NCBI RefSeq assembly: GCF_005484585.1 | Contig: NZ_CP039435.1 | Location: forward strand, 2,542,001 to 2,606,000 | Source of the DNA: Brevundimonas sp. SGAir0440 | GTDB lineage: Bacteria > Pseudomonadota > Alphaproteobacteria > Caulobacterales > Caulobacteraceae | Reading direction: 5' to 3' | Length of the DNA: 64,000 nucleotides | Notes under the pieces: model-generated | What the model saw: the letters and a program-made list of their open reading frames with translations, nothing else | Database searches by the model: none | What the model was told of the DNA's origin: nothing | Part shown: positions 40,126-49,182 of the stretch, in pieces | Numbering within the stretch: position 1 is the first letter of the stretch | Layout of the letters: the number at the start of each line of letters is the position of its first letter | Made by a program: the position numbers and the translations under genes

Positions 40126-40152
40126 CAACAGCCGTGCGGCCTCTAGCTGTTG
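40126..40152. other. Inverted repeat between DUF808 and phosphatase genes
   Basis: CAACAGC and GCTGTTG are separated by 13 bases. It lies just upstream of the phosphatase ATG on the minus strand. It could be a regulator site or a leader hairpin; there is no T-tract. Confidence 0.3.
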
Positions 40153-40185
40153 CGGATGGCGCCCGCGTGACAGCCCGGCTCGCTC

Positions 40186-41130
40186 CTAGTGCGATTCCCT
40201 GGAGCGCAGGCGCGCGACCTGATGCAGGACCAGCACCACCGCGCCGCCGACGATCAGCCCGATCACGGCCGAGGCCACCGCCGTCGTCAGCCAGCTCATC
40301 ACGCCGGCCAACGGCCCGAACAGTTCGCCGACGGCATGCGATAGATGCTCGACCGGCACGGCCGGCCAATGCAGCCCCAGCGTATGGGAACCATGCAACA
40401 GAATACCGCCGCCGACCCACAGCATGGCCGCCGTGCCGATCACGGACAGGGCGCTCATCACCATCGGCATGCCCTTGACCAGACCCCGCCCCAGTGCGCG
40501 AACACCGCCGTTGTCACGCTTGGCCAGGCTCAGGCCGATGTCGTCCATCTTCACGATCAGGCCGACCGCGCCATAGACGACGACGGTCATGGCTATGCCG
40601 ACCACGGCCAGCACCCCGGCTTGGGTCAGGATCGGCTGCGCCGCCACATCGGCCAGGGCGATGGCCATGATCTCGGCCGACAGGATCAGGTCGGTGCGCA
40701 CCGCGCCCGACACCGTCGTCTTCTCCAGCGCCGCCGCATCGCGTGCGACCGGCGCGGCATCCTCATGCCCGCCGTGCCCCATCGCCTCCAGCAGCTTCTC
40801 CGCCCCCTCGAAACACAGATAGGCCCCGCCGCACATCAGGATCGGCGTGATGGCCCAGGGCGCAAAGGCGCTGAGCACCAGGGCCACCGGCAGGATGAAG
40901 ATCAGCTTGTTGCGAAAAGACCCCAGGGCGATCTTGCTGATGATCGGCAGTTCGCGGCTGGGCGACAGACCCATGACATAGCGCGGCGTCACCGCCGCAT
41001 CGTCCACCACCACACCGGCGGCCTTGGTCGAGGCCTTGCCGGCTGCCGCGCCCACGTCATCCAGCGACGCGGCCGCCAGCTTTGCGATGCCGGCGACGTC
41101 GTCCAGCAGCGCGATCAGTCCAGACGGCAT
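40186..41130 (-). CDS. DUF808 family inner membrane protein (YedI-like)
   Basis: A 314-residue membrane protein with about six to eight helices. The N-terminus GLIALLDDVAGIAKLAAASLDDVGAAA is the hallmark of the DUF808/YedI family, followed by KIALGSFRNKLIFILPVALVL and GAYLCFEGAEKLLEA. The family is widespread and uncharacterised; a transport function has been suggested without proof. The gene starts two bases after the aminotransferase stop, so the two are probably cotranscribed. Confidence 0.9.
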   Translation of the reverse strand: MPSGLIALLDDVAGIAKLAAASLDDVGAAAGKASTKAAGVVVDDAAVTPRYVMGLSPSRELPIISKIALGSFRNKLIFILPVALVLSAFAPWAITPILMCGGAYLCFEGAEKLLEAMGHGGHEDAAPVARDAAALEKTTVSGAVRTDLILSAEIMAIALADVAAQPILTQAGVLAVVGIAMTVVVYGAVGLIVKMDDIGLSLAKRDNGGVRALGRGLVKGMPMVMSALSVIGTAAMLWVGGGILLHGSHTLGLHWPAVPVEHLSHAVGELFGPLAGVMSWLTTAVASAVIGLIVGGAVVLVLHQVARLRSRESH

Positions 41131-41132
41131 AG

Positions 41133-42341
41133 TCAGTCTTCCCGGCTGGGCGGCACATTGACGCCCTGCGATTTCAGATAGGATTTGATGTTGCGCGCGG
41201 CCTGGCGGATGCGCTGCTCGTTTTCGACCATGGCGATGCGCACGAAGCCCTCGCCGTTCTCGCCATAGCCGACGCCCGCCGCCACCGCGACCTTGGCGTG
41301 GGTAAGCAATTGCTTGGAAAACTCCAGACTGCCCAGATGCTTCAGCGCGGGCGGCAAGGGCGCCCAGGCGAACATGGACGCGGCCGGCTTGGGAATGTCC
41401 CAGCCCGCGCGGCCGAAACTCTCGACCAGCACATCACGCCGGCGGTGATAGAGTTTGCGGTTCTGCTCGACGATGTCCTGCGGCCCGTTCAGCGCCGCGC
41501 ACGCCGCCGCCTGGATCGGCGTGAAGGCGCCATAGTCGAGGTAGGATTTCACCCGCGTCATCGCCGCGATCAGCGTTTTGTTGCCGACCGCAAACCCCAT
41601 GCGCCAACCGGCCATGCTGTAGGTCTTGGACAGAGACGTAAACTCGATCGCCACGTCCTTGGCGCCCGGAACCTGCAGGATCGAGACCGTCGGCTTGCCG
41701 TCGTAATAGAGCTCCGAATAGGCCAGATCGCTGATGATCCAGAGATCGTTCGCCTTGGCGAAGTCCACGACGCGTTCGTAGAAGGCCAGATCGACCGTCT
41801 CCGCCGTCGGGTTCGACGGATAGTTCATCACCAGGATCTTGGGCCGGGGCACGGTGAAGGCCATGGCCCGCTCCAGCGCCTCGAAATACTTCTCGTCAGG
41901 CGTGGTCGGCACGCTGCGGATCGCAGCCCCGGCGATGATGAAGCCGAAGGTGTGGATCGGATAGGAGGGATTGGGCGCCAGGATCACGTCGCCCGGTTCG
42001 GTGATGGCTGTGGCCAGGCTGGCCAAGCCCTCCTTGGAGCCCATGGTGACGATCACCTCGGTCTCGGGATCCACATCGACGCCGAAGCGACGACCGTAGT
42101 AGTTGGCCTGGGCGCGTCGCAGCCCTGGGATGCCCTTGGACTGCGAATAGCCGTGGGCGTCGGGCTTCCTGGCCACCTCGATCAGCTTGTCGATCACATG
42201 CTGCGGCGGTGGCAGGTCGGGGTTGCCCATCCCCAGGTCGATCACGTCCTCGCCTGCCGCACGGGCCGCCGCGCGCATCGCATTGGTCTCGGCGATGACA
42301 TAGGGCGGCAACCGCTTCATGCGGTAGAATTCTTCGGACAT
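41133..42341 (-). CDS. alaC: AlaC-like class I aminotransferase
   Basis: A PLP aminotransferase of 402 residues that closely resembles E. coli AlaC (YfdZ), the glutamate-pyruvate aminotransferase: RLPPYVIAETNAMRAAARAAGEDV-like start, DLGMGNPDLPPPQHVIDKL, HGYSQSKGIPGLRRA and PNPSYPIHTFGFIIAGA. The PLP lysine is Lys239 in TSLSKTYSMAGWRMGF. Such proteins are also annotated LL-diaminopimelate aminotransferase; the AlaC reading is preferred from sequence feel, without an alignment. It converts pyruvate and glutamate to alanine and 2-oxoglutarate. Confidence 0.85.
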   Translation of the reverse strand: MSEEFYRMKRLPPYVIAETNAMRAAARAAGEDVIDLGMGNPDLPPPQHVIDKLIEVARKPDAHGYSQSKGIPGLRRAQANYYGRRFGVDVDPETEVIVTMGSKEGLASLATAITEPGDVILAPNPSYPIHTFGFIIAGAAIRSVPTTPDEKYFEALERAMAFTVPRPKILVMNYPSNPTAETVDLAFYERVVDFAKANDLWIISDLAYSELYYDGKPTVSILQVPGAKDVAIEFTSLSKTYSMAGWRMGFAVGNKTLIAAMTRVKSYLDYGAFTPIQAAACAALNGPQDIVEQNRKLYHRRRDVLVESFGRAGWDIPKPAASMFAWAPLPPALKHLGSLEFSKQLLTHAKVAVAAGVGYGENGEGFVRIAMVENEQRIRQAARNIKSYLKSQGVNVPPSRED

Positions 42342-42504
42342 GACAGGCTCGTCGTTGGGATCAGCGGCCGTTTATCGACCGCCCTTAGCGCTTAGCGCGC
42401 CAGCGGCCTCGCGCAACAGCATTGAAGGTCATTTTCACCCGTCAGGCGGACGAAATCTGTGCGTCGCGCAAAAACCTGATCGAGAAGACCGCCGGTCAGC
42501 GCGC

Positions 42505-44538
42505 TCAATAGCTCAACCGCAGACCGATGCTGACCGTTCGCGGCGGGCCGTATCCGGCGACGCCCGTGCCCGTTTCCGACACCTCGACATCCTCATTGAA
42601 CAGATTGTCCGCCGCCATCCAGAGGGTCGCGTTCGGCGTGAAGGCCCACTCTGCTCGTCCATCCAGCGTCACGGCGGCGTCCAGCACCCGGCTGTTCAGG
42701 TCGTCATCGAACCGGCTCGATTCGTAACGTGCCGCCAGGGCCAGGGTCAGTCGATCGGTCGCGCGCCAATCCAGCCCGGCCGTGGCGCTCCACTCCGGCG
42801 CCTGTGCGGGGCGCAGGCCGGTCAGCTGCGCGGCAGACGATCCGCCGGCGATCTCGGCGTCGGTCCAGGACGCAGCGGCGTTCAGCGACACGGCTGACGA
42901 CAGGTCCAGCGCCCCCGTCAGTTCCACGCCCCAGGCGTCGATGGTCCCGGCGTTCTGGCGCTGGCGCAGCACCCCGCCCGCCGGCACGAACCCGGCGCGC
43001 GGGAAGGTCGCCGGCCCGGCCCCGAGGGTCACATTGACGATGGCGTCCTCGATCTGATTCCAGAACACCGATGCGCCCCAACGCACGCCCTCGCGGTCGA
43101 ACGCCAGGCCCGTCTCCACGCCTTTCAGCGTTTCCGGCGTCAGGGCGGCGTTGGCCTCGGTGATGTCGTTGCCCACGCGGAATGGCCTATGCAGTTCGTT
43201 CAACGTGGCGGGCCGGAACCCGGAATAGGCCGCCGCCCGCGCCGCATAGCCGCCGCCCAGATCACGTCGCACGGCCAGACGCGCGCTGACCACCTCGCCT
43301 GACCGATCCGGATCGCTTTCGTTCAGCAGGACGGCGCCGGTCGCCAGGGTGTTCTCCTGACGGAATCCGCCCGTATTCTCCCATCGATCCACCCGCAGTC
43401 CGCCGGCCACCAACCATTCGGCCGCGGTCCAGGACGCATCGACATAGGCGCCGGCCACCGCCGTCTCCCCGCCAGCACGCCGAATGCGGGTGAAGCCCGC
43501 GCCGGTCGGATTGCTGAACAGTTCGTTGGTTTCGCCGTCGTTGAAGCGCGCATCGGCGCCCAGCTCCCATTCCAGCCGTCCGCCCGCGAAATCCGCCATG
43601 CGACGGCGCAGCGCCGCATTCAGCCCCCATCCCGTCGCGGGCGTCTTGAACTGATCGTTGGCCGGCGTCGTGGTCGATCGGTCGGCCGACACCGAGGCCG
43701 AACTGTTGGCCAGATTGCTGTCGATCCGCCACGCCTGTAGCCGCCATCCATAGCCATCGGCCGTCGGCGTCTGCGCCGCCGTGGCGCTCAGGCTGTGCCC
43801 GCTGGCGTTGGCGCGCGTTCCCGCCAGACCCGATCCGCGATCCTCCTCCCAGGTCGCCGCCCGGACCGACAGGTTCGCCTGTCCGAGGGCCGTATCGACC
43901 CGCAGCGCTGCACTTCGGCTGTCGAGATCCAGCGGCGTGTCCGCGGCGCCTGCCGCCGGCCCGCGCACCGGCACATAGCCGTCGCTGACTTCGCGCAAAC
44001 CGCTCAACGTCACCGCCAAAGGTCCCAGTCGCGTGGACGCCGACCCGGCCGCCCGCAACCCGCCCCGCTCGGACGCGGACATATCCAGCGCGCCGCCTTT
44101 CGCGCGTTCACGCAGGGTGATCGTGCCCGTCAGCGCGCCTGCGCCATACGGGCCCGAGCCCGCCCCCCGGATCACGTCCAGACTTTCCAGGGAGTCCGGC
44201 GTCGCCTGGGACCAGATGACCCAGCCGCCGAACGGATCATTCAGCGGCACGCCGTCCAGCAGCACCAGCGTCCGTCCTGCCCCGGACGGCGCGACGGCCC
44301 TCAGCGAAATCCCTTGCGTGGTCGGATTCGCCGCCGCGCTGCTGGTGCGCCGAAACAGCGACACCGCGGGCACGGATCGCAACGCCTCGTCCAAACGCGA
44401 CGACCGCGACAGCACCGACTCATCGATCCGCACCACCGAAAACGCAGCATCGGCCGCCGCCGGCGGCAGACGCGCGGCTGTGACGACGATCTCGGGCAAG
44501 GCGGTGGGCGTGACGGGGGGAGGAACGTCCTGGATCAT
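42505..44538 (-). CDS. TonB-dependent receptor lacking a visible signal peptide
   Basis: A 677-residue outer membrane receptor. A plug domain (about 18-130) contains TonB-box-like PEIVVTAARLP, then GAGRTLVLLDGVPLNDPFGG and VIRGAGSGPYGAGALTGTI; the rest is the beta-barrel, ending in ISIGLRLSY with a terminal aromatic. The first residues MIQDVPPPVTPTALPE look like a mature N-terminus. In-frame stops lie four codons (TGA) and further upstream of the ATG, so no longer start exists in this frame. Either export uses an unusual route or the 5' end is damaged. Ligand unknown. Confidence 0.88.
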   Translation of the reverse strand: MIQDVPPPVTPTALPEIVVTAARLPPAAADAAFSVVRIDESVLSRSSRLDEALRSVPAVSLFRRTSSAAANPTTQGISLRAVAPSGAGRTLVLLDGVPLNDPFGGWVIWSQATPDSLESLDVIRGAGSGPYGAGALTGTITLRERAKGGALDMSASERGGLRAAGSASTRLGPLAVTLSGLREVSDGYVPVRGPAAGAADTPLDLDSRSAALRVDTALGQANLSVRAATWEEDRGSGLAGTRANASGHSLSATAAQTPTADGYGWRLQAWRIDSNLANSSASVSADRSTTTPANDQFKTPATGWGLNAALRRRMADFAGGRLEWELGADARFNDGETNELFSNPTGAGFTRIRRAGGETAVAGAYVDASWTAAEWLVAGGLRVDRWENTGGFRQENTLATGAVLLNESDPDRSGEVVSARLAVRRDLGGGYAARAAAYSGFRPATLNELHRPFRVGNDITEANAALTPETLKGVETGLAFDREGVRWGASVFWNQIEDAIVNVTLGAGPATFPRAGFVPAGGVLRQRQNAGTIDAWGVELTGALDLSSAVSLNAAASWTDAEIAGGSSAAQLTGLRPAQAPEWSATAGLDWRATDRLTLALAARYESSRFDDDLNSRVLDAAVTLDGRAEWAFTPNATLWMAADNLFNEDVEVSETGTGVAGYGPPRTVSIGLRLSY

Positions 44539-44662
44539 GCGCCGTCAGTAGGCGGTCGTTCGGCCACATCAAAGCCCGGCGACCGGAAACGCACGGAAAA
44601 GCGCGAGACAGATCGCCGCCCCCTCGATAACAACCGTATCGAACGGTCCGAGGGGGAAGCAC

Positions 44663-45253
44663 GTGGGTCTGGGAACGCTCGTCAGGGGTCTGATCTTCGG
44701 CAAGGACGCCGACCGCAGGCGACGATCCGCCAAGGCGGCGCGAATCCGCGCCTTGCCCGACCGCCGCGTGATGGCCGAGAACTATGTTCCGGCGTTGGCG
44801 GCCGACGGCGGGCGGATTCTCTGGGTCGGATGCCGCGAATACACGCTGGACGACTACGCCTTGCTGGAGGCGAAGGGCGGCGAGGTCTGGACCACAGATA
44901 TCGATCCGGCGGCTGCACGCTGGGGCCGCGAGGGGCGTCATCGCACCGGCGACGTTTGCGAGGCGGATCGGCTGTTCTCGGACCTGACCTTCGACGCCGT
45001 CGTCTGCAACGGCGTGCTGGGTTATGGCGTCGACAGTCCCGCCCAGCAGCAGCGCGCTTTGAAGGCTCTGGCGGCCGTCCTACGCCCCGGCGGTCGCCTG
45101 CTGCTGGGCTGGAACACCGACAAGATCGCCGATCCCGTCGCCGCCGGATTGACTAACGCCGACTTCCAAGCCGCGCCCCTGGGCGACCAGCCGACGCGCG
45201 TGCGGTTCGACGCGGTCACCCACGTTTACGACAGCCTCATCCGAAGGGGCTGA
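44663..45253 (+). CDS. Class I SAM-dependent methyltransferase
   Basis: A 196-residue protein from a GTG with AGGGGGAAG upstream. The Rossmann core is seen in GRILWVGCREYTLDDYALLE (SAM motif I region, about 50-69), VWTTDIDPAAARWG (acidic ribose-binding residue), GDVCEADRLF, FDAVVCNGVLGYGVDS and LRPGGRLLLGWN. The N-terminal basic stretch GKDADRRRRSAKAARIR may bind a membrane or nucleic acid. Substrate unknown. It stands divergent from the receptor gene and convergent with the glycosyltransferase gene, so context gives no clear partner. Confidence 0.85.
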   Translation: MGLGTLVRGLIFGKDADRRRRSAKAARIRALPDRRVMAENYVPALAADGGRILWVGCREYTLDDYALLEAKGGEVWTTDIDPAAARWGREGRHRTGDVCEADRLFSDLTFDAVVCNGVLGYGVDSPAQQQRALKALAAVLRPGGRLLLGWNTDKIADPVAAGLTNADFQAAPLGDQPTRVRFDAVTHVYDSLIRRG

Positions 45254-45269
45254 AGCCTAGCCCAAAGCC

Positions 45270-46421
45270 CTAGCCCTGAAGCCGGGTCAGGGACGCCGCC
45301 GGCCCGAACAGAGGACGTCGGCGCAGCATCGGCTTCGGCGCGACGAACGCCTTGTCGACCAAGGCCTCGCGCAAGGCGTCCAGCTCGGCCGCGCGCGCGG
45401 CCGGCGAATGCACCCTCTCGACATAGGCCTGCCCGCCACGCGCCAGGGCCAGACGTTCATCGGGGTTGTCGACGAGACGCATCATGGCGCTGGTCAACGA
45501 GCCGGCCTCCTCGACGTCGACATACAGCGCATATTCGCCGCTGGCTTCGCGCAGGCCGCCGCGTCCCGACGAGATCAGCGCCGCGCCCGCCGCATGGGCC
45601 TCCAGCGCGGCCAGTCCCAAGGCCTCGCGCACCCGCGACGGCGTGACCGCGATGGCGGCGCGCTGCGTCATCGCCCGCACCGCGTCCAGCGACGCCGATT
45701 TGTGAATTTCGACCCGGTCGCCGAACCGCTCGAGCAGCCGCACCTGAGGGGCAGCCCAGTCCTGATGCTTGTCCCAGTCGCCCAGCATCAGTGCGCCGCG
45801 CCAGTCGGGATGGCGATCCAGCGTCTCGGCCAGAGCGGTGCAGAACAGGTCCAGCCCCTTGTCCTTCATCGCCCGTCCCGCAAACAGGATCAGCTTCTCG
45901 CGCTGCTCGGGCGATGCACGCCAGACGTCGCTTTCGATCGGATTGCAGACCGACGAAACACGCCCGGCCAGACGCGGATAATCCGTTGCGAACTCTTCGC
46001 CCGCCGCCCGGCTGACGAACACCAGCCGGTCGAACCGCGCGAGGCGTCGACCGTATCGCAGACGTTCGATCAGGTTGCGCGACGGCTTGATCCGCGTGTG
46101 GCGATAAAGAACGTGGATGGCGTTCGGCAACTGCCGCGCCAGCTCCGACGCCGCCTTAAGCTGTTGATGATATTCCACGATGTCCGGCGACACTTTCTTC
46201 AGAACGTCAACCACCGCCGCATTTCGCGCCTTGCGGCCCAGTCCGGCCGGCACCGTCACCATCTGCACGCCGGACGGCGTCGGGCCGCCGGCATCGGCGA
46301 TCAGCGTCACCAGCCGGTTCAAACGGCTGTGCGCGGACAGCGTGCGCACCACTGTCTCCATCGAGTTGGTCTTGGCCGGACCGAAGGTACAGCCTCGCGG
46401 CAGAACGACGGCGATACGCAT
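45270..46421 (-). CDS. Glycosyltransferase family 4-like protein
   Basis: A 383-residue GT-B fold glycosyltransferase. The N-terminal domain begins MRIAVVLPRGCTFGPAKTNS; the C-terminal domain has the donor-binding part KLILFAGRAMKDKGLDLFCTAL-like text near 185-205 and the E-x7-E style region REALGLAALEAHAAGAALISS near 275-295. It lacks membrane segments and is likely cytoplasmic or membrane-associated, transferring a sugar from a nucleotide donor. It starts three bases after the propeller gene, indicating an operon and probably one glycoconjugate pathway. Confidence 0.9.
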   Translation of the reverse strand: MRIAVVLPRGCTFGPAKTNSMETVVRTLSAHSRLNRLVTLIADAGGPTPSGVQMVTVPAGLGRKARNAAVVDVLKKVSPDIVEYHQQLKAASELARQLPNAIHVLYRHTRIKPSRNLIERLRYGRRLARFDRLVFVSRAAGEEFATDYPRLAGRVSSVCNPIESDVWRASPEQREKLILFAGRAMKDKGLDLFCTALAETLDRHPDWRGALMLGDWDKHQDWAAPQVRLLERFGDRVEIHKSASLDAVRAMTQRAAIAVTPSRVREALGLAALEAHAAGAALISSGRGGLREASGEYALYVDVEEAGSLTSAMMRLVDNPDERLALARGGQAYVERVHSPAARAAELDALREALVDKAFVAPKPMLRRRPLFGPAASLTRLQG

Positions 46422-46424
46422 GGT

Positions 46425-47390
46425 CTAGCCTTCCTTCCGAACGGAAGCGGTCTCGAAAATCTTGGGATGGACGGCGGCGCCGGTCGCGCGGCGACCGCGC
46501 GGCCCGTTCAGGCCCAGCAGCCGACGCGCCTTGAACCCGGCCTTCAGCCAAGGCTCCGCCGATGACTGGCGGATGCTCTTCACGTCGATGAAGGTGACGT
46601 CGCCGTGACCGGACAGGGTGTGAAAACCGTCGCCGTACCCCTCCAGCAGATGCCCCGGCTCGAACCGTTTCGCGACCACCGCCGAAAACGCGTCAGGCGA
46701 CAACACATCGATCCGCAGCAGATTGATCGCCGCGCCATAGGTCACAGCGCAGTCCTGCACCGGCAGATGAAGCGCGCCGTCGTGCACGAACGCTGACCCG
46801 CCCGGCCGCGAGGTCTGAAAACCGCTCAGCACCGGATTGGTCGAATGCGGCCTCCAAGGCCCCATCAGGCTGTCGGCCCAGGCGATATGCAGTTCTCGCA
46901 TCGCCCGGTCGTCCGGGCCGGGCAGCGCATGGAACATCCACCACCGGCCGTCGTGCTTGACCACCGTGGCGTCGATCGCAGCCGCCTCGCCGATGCGGGC
47001 CACCGCCTCCCACTGATCCGGGAAACGGACACAGCGATACAGGATCAGCCCGCCGCTCTTGTAGCCTTCCGGCAGCATGTAGAGTTCGCCGCCGTCCTCG
47101 ATCAGCGTTGGATAGGACAGGTGCCAGGGCTCGGCCAGGGCCACGCCCTGCCTCACCAGCCGGTCGTCGGCGTCATACTGTCGATACTGAATCTCGCCGC
47201 GGCGCACATGATAGTCGAACGCCTCGACGAAGACGGTCAGCACCCTGTCGCGCGTGATGCCGAACGGGTCCGCGACATAGGCATGCGGTCCGCAGTCCGG
47301 CAGCCAGACGATCTCGTCCGCGCGCGGCTCATGGTCAATGAAGCTGCTTAAAGGACGGCGGATAAAGCCCGAGCGCCAGAGATCAAACAC
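46425..47390 (-). CDS. Five-bladed propeller protein, glucosamine-inositolphosphorylceramide transferase N-terminal-like
   Basis: A 321-residue protein from a GTG. It has repeated blade-like strings typical of GH43/GINT1 N-terminal propellers: HAYVADPFGITRDRVLTVF, YPTLIEDGGELYMLPEGYK, AAIDATVVKHDGRWWMFHA and AWADSLMGPWRPHSTNPV. There is no signal peptide. Related domains occur fused to or beside glycosyltransferases, and the partner gene downstream is a GT4. It may bind or process a sugar or phosphosugar, but catalytic residues cannot be assigned with confidence. Confidence 0.75.
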   Translation of the reverse strand: MFDLWRSGFIRRPLSSFIDHEPRADEIVWLPDCGPHAYVADPFGITRDRVLTVFVEAFDYHVRRGEIQYRQYDADDRLVRQGVALAEPWHLSYPTLIEDGGELYMLPEGYKSGGLILYRCVRFPDQWEAVARIGEAAAIDATVVKHDGRWWMFHALPGPDDRAMRELHIAWADSLMGPWRPHSTNPVLSGFQTSRPGGSAFVHDGALHLPVQDCAVTYGAAINLLRIDVLSPDAFSAVVAKRFEPGHLLEGYGDGFHTLSGHGDVTFIDVKSIRQSSAEPWLKAGFKARRLLGLNGPRGRRATGAAVHPKIFETASVRKEG

Positions 47391-47588
47391 GACGACGCCC
47401 TAGCCGACCGAAAGAACCGGGGCCGTCGTGCCGTCATGTCCTGCAAACGCGCGCATCTGGGTCCCGCTCGTCGCCGCGACACGGCGCCTTCATGACAAGG
47501 ACGCCGCCGACCAACCCTTGCCTCATGAAAATCGTCACGGCATTGAAGGTCTTGGCCCCGTTTGGCTGCACGAGAGGACTTCGCCCGT

Positions 47589-48116
47589 TTGACCGCGCCT
47601 GCCGCGCATCCGCTGATCGCCGCCTATCTTGAGCAGCGCGAGGATCTGGCCCGGTTCTGCCGCGCGCGGCTGGGCGGCGCGTCGGGCGATGTCGATGATG
47701 TGCTGCAGGACATTTATCTGAAGGTCTCGACGCTCGATCTCGACCCGCCGCCGGACAATCCTCGCGCCTTTCTGTTTCGCCTGACCTCCAACCTGCTGAT
47801 GGACCGCTGGCGATCCGGGCAACGGTCGGCGAACCGCGACGCCCAATGGCGCCAGTTGAACCACGAGACCGGCGCCGCCGAAGACCTGGACGCGGCCCCT
47901 TCGGCCGAGGCGGTCGTGGCCGGGCGCGAGAAGCTGGCGCGCCTTCTCGCCGCCCTAAACACCCTGCCGCCCAAGACGCAGACAGTCGTTCGCCTGCACA
48001 AGTTCGATGGCGTCAGCTACGCCGACGTCGCCGTCCAAATGGGCATTTCACGCAGTTCGGTCGAGAAGCACATGATGGACGCGCTGCGCGTTCTTTCCCG
48101 CAAGGTTCAACCGTGA
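47589..48116 (+). CDS. FecI-like ECF sigma factor
   Basis: A 175-residue extracytoplasmic-function sigma factor. Region 2 is at about 10-80 (YLEQREDLARFCRARLGG, DVDDVLQDIYLKV, RAFLFRLTSNLLMDRWR) and region 4 at about 110-165 (LPPKTQTVVRLHKFDGVSY, VAVQMGISRSSVEKHM). The TTG at 47589 is preferred because GAGAGGA lies ten bases upstream; a TTG nine codons earlier (47562) also keeps the frame. It is followed by fecR and a receptor with an STN domain, the standard cell-surface signalling cassette, usually for siderophores or sugars. Confidence 0.9.
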   Translation: MTAPAAHPLIAAYLEQREDLARFCRARLGGASGDVDDVLQDIYLKVSTLDLDPPPDNPRAFLFRLTSNLLMDRWRSGQRSANRDAQWRQLNHETGAAEDLDAAPSAEAVVAGREKLARLLAALNTLPPKTQTVVRLHKFDGVSYADVAVQMGISRSSVEKHMMDALRVLSRKVQP

Positions 48117-48225
48117 TGCCGGTTCTTTTCACGCCCTGGGGGAATTTGTCTGAAGGTGAAAGCTTGGCGGCGCCGTCTTGCTATCAGGAGGCGCGTTCCA
48201 AGGCGTTCCTCCAGGCTGGGATCGG

Positions 48226-49182
48226 ATGACCGCACAAACCGACATCGAGGAGAAGGCGCTGCACTGGTTCGTCGTCCTGCGTGACGACGAGGCGCCCGAA
48301 TCCGCCTGGCTTGAGTTCCAGGACTGGCTGGAGGCGTCGCCGACCCACGCCGCCGCCTATGACGCCGTCGAGCGTCTGTGGGTCGATCTGGACGCCCCTG
48401 CCTCGCCCGCATCAACAGAGACCCCGGTTATCGACCTCGCCGCCGCGCGTGCCCGTCGCGCCAAGACGCGTTCGCCCTGGCTAGGTGCGGCGATCGGCAT
48501 CGCCGCCAGCGTGATGCTGGTTTTCGGCCTGTTCCTGTGGCTCACGCCGGGCTCGCAGGTGTACGCCACCACCGACGCGCCCCTGACGGTTGCGCTCGAG
48601 GATGGTTCGCACGTCTATCTGAACCGCCATTCCACATTGGACGTCCGGTTCGACGGCGACAAACGTTCGGTCTCGCTGACCGAGGGCGAGGCCGCCTTCG
48701 ACATCGCTCACGACCCGGCCCATCCGTTCATCGTCGCCGCCAGAGATCATCAGGTCGAGGTGCTGGGCACCGCCTTCAACGTGCTGAACCATGGCGACCG
48801 TTTCGCCGTCGCCGTCGAACGGGGCGTCGTCGCCGTGACACCCGTCAATGCGCCCAAGGTCCGACTGGTCGCCGGTCAGGCGCTCGCGCAGAGCGGCGAG
48901 CAGGCCCCAGCCCTGTCGCAAGTGTCTCCGGACCAGACTTCGCCCTGGCGACAAGGAGTTCTCGTCTATCGCAACCGACCGATGACTGATGTCGCGGACG
49001 ATCTTTCACGTTATCTCGACAAGCCGGTCGTGCTATCGACATCGGCTCGGGCGCTGCGGTTCACCGGCGCCCTTCGCATTGGCGACGAGGCCGTGATGTT
49101 GAAGCAGTTGCAGGATTTCGCCCCCGTCCGCGTGGACGCCTCGACGCGCGAAGTCCGCGTCAACGCCCGTGAGGCCGGTTAA
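48226..49182 (+). CDS. FecR-like anti-sigma/sigma regulator
   Basis: A 318-residue inner membrane regulator that relays the receptor signal to the sigma factor. It has an N-terminal cytoplasmic DUF4880-type segment (ALHWFVVLRDDEAPESAWLEF, about 11-31), one membrane helix at about 85-106, a periplasmic FecR domain (TVALEDGSHVYLNRHSTLDV) and a C-terminal DUF4974-type segment (DVADDLSRYLDKPVVLS). The chosen ATG gives this whole set; Shine-Dalgarno is weak. The receptor gene starts inside its last codons. Confidence 0.92.
   Translation: MTAQTDIEEKALHWFVVLRDDEAPESAWLEFQDWLEASPTHAAAYDAVERLWVDLDAPASPASTETPVIDLAAARARRAKTRSPWLGAAIGIAASVMLVFGLFLWLTPGSQVYATTDAPLTVALEDGSHVYLNRHSTLDVRFDGDKRSVSLTEGEAAFDIAHDPAHPFIVAARDHQVEVLGTAFNVLNHGDRFAVAVERGVVAVTPVNAPKVRLVAGQALAQSGEQAPALSQVSPDQTSPWRQGVLVYRNRPMTDVADDLSRYLDKPVVLSTSARALRFTGALRIGDEAVMLKQLQDFAPVRVDASTREVRVNAREAG

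Noticed and set aside
42342..42504. Possible terminator of the TonB receptor gene.
   Set aside because: The inverted repeats here are short and imperfect and the only T run is far from them.
47391..47588. Possible ECF-type promoter of the FecI gene.
   Set aside because: No recognisable -35/-10 pair for a FecI-type sigma factor could be identified.
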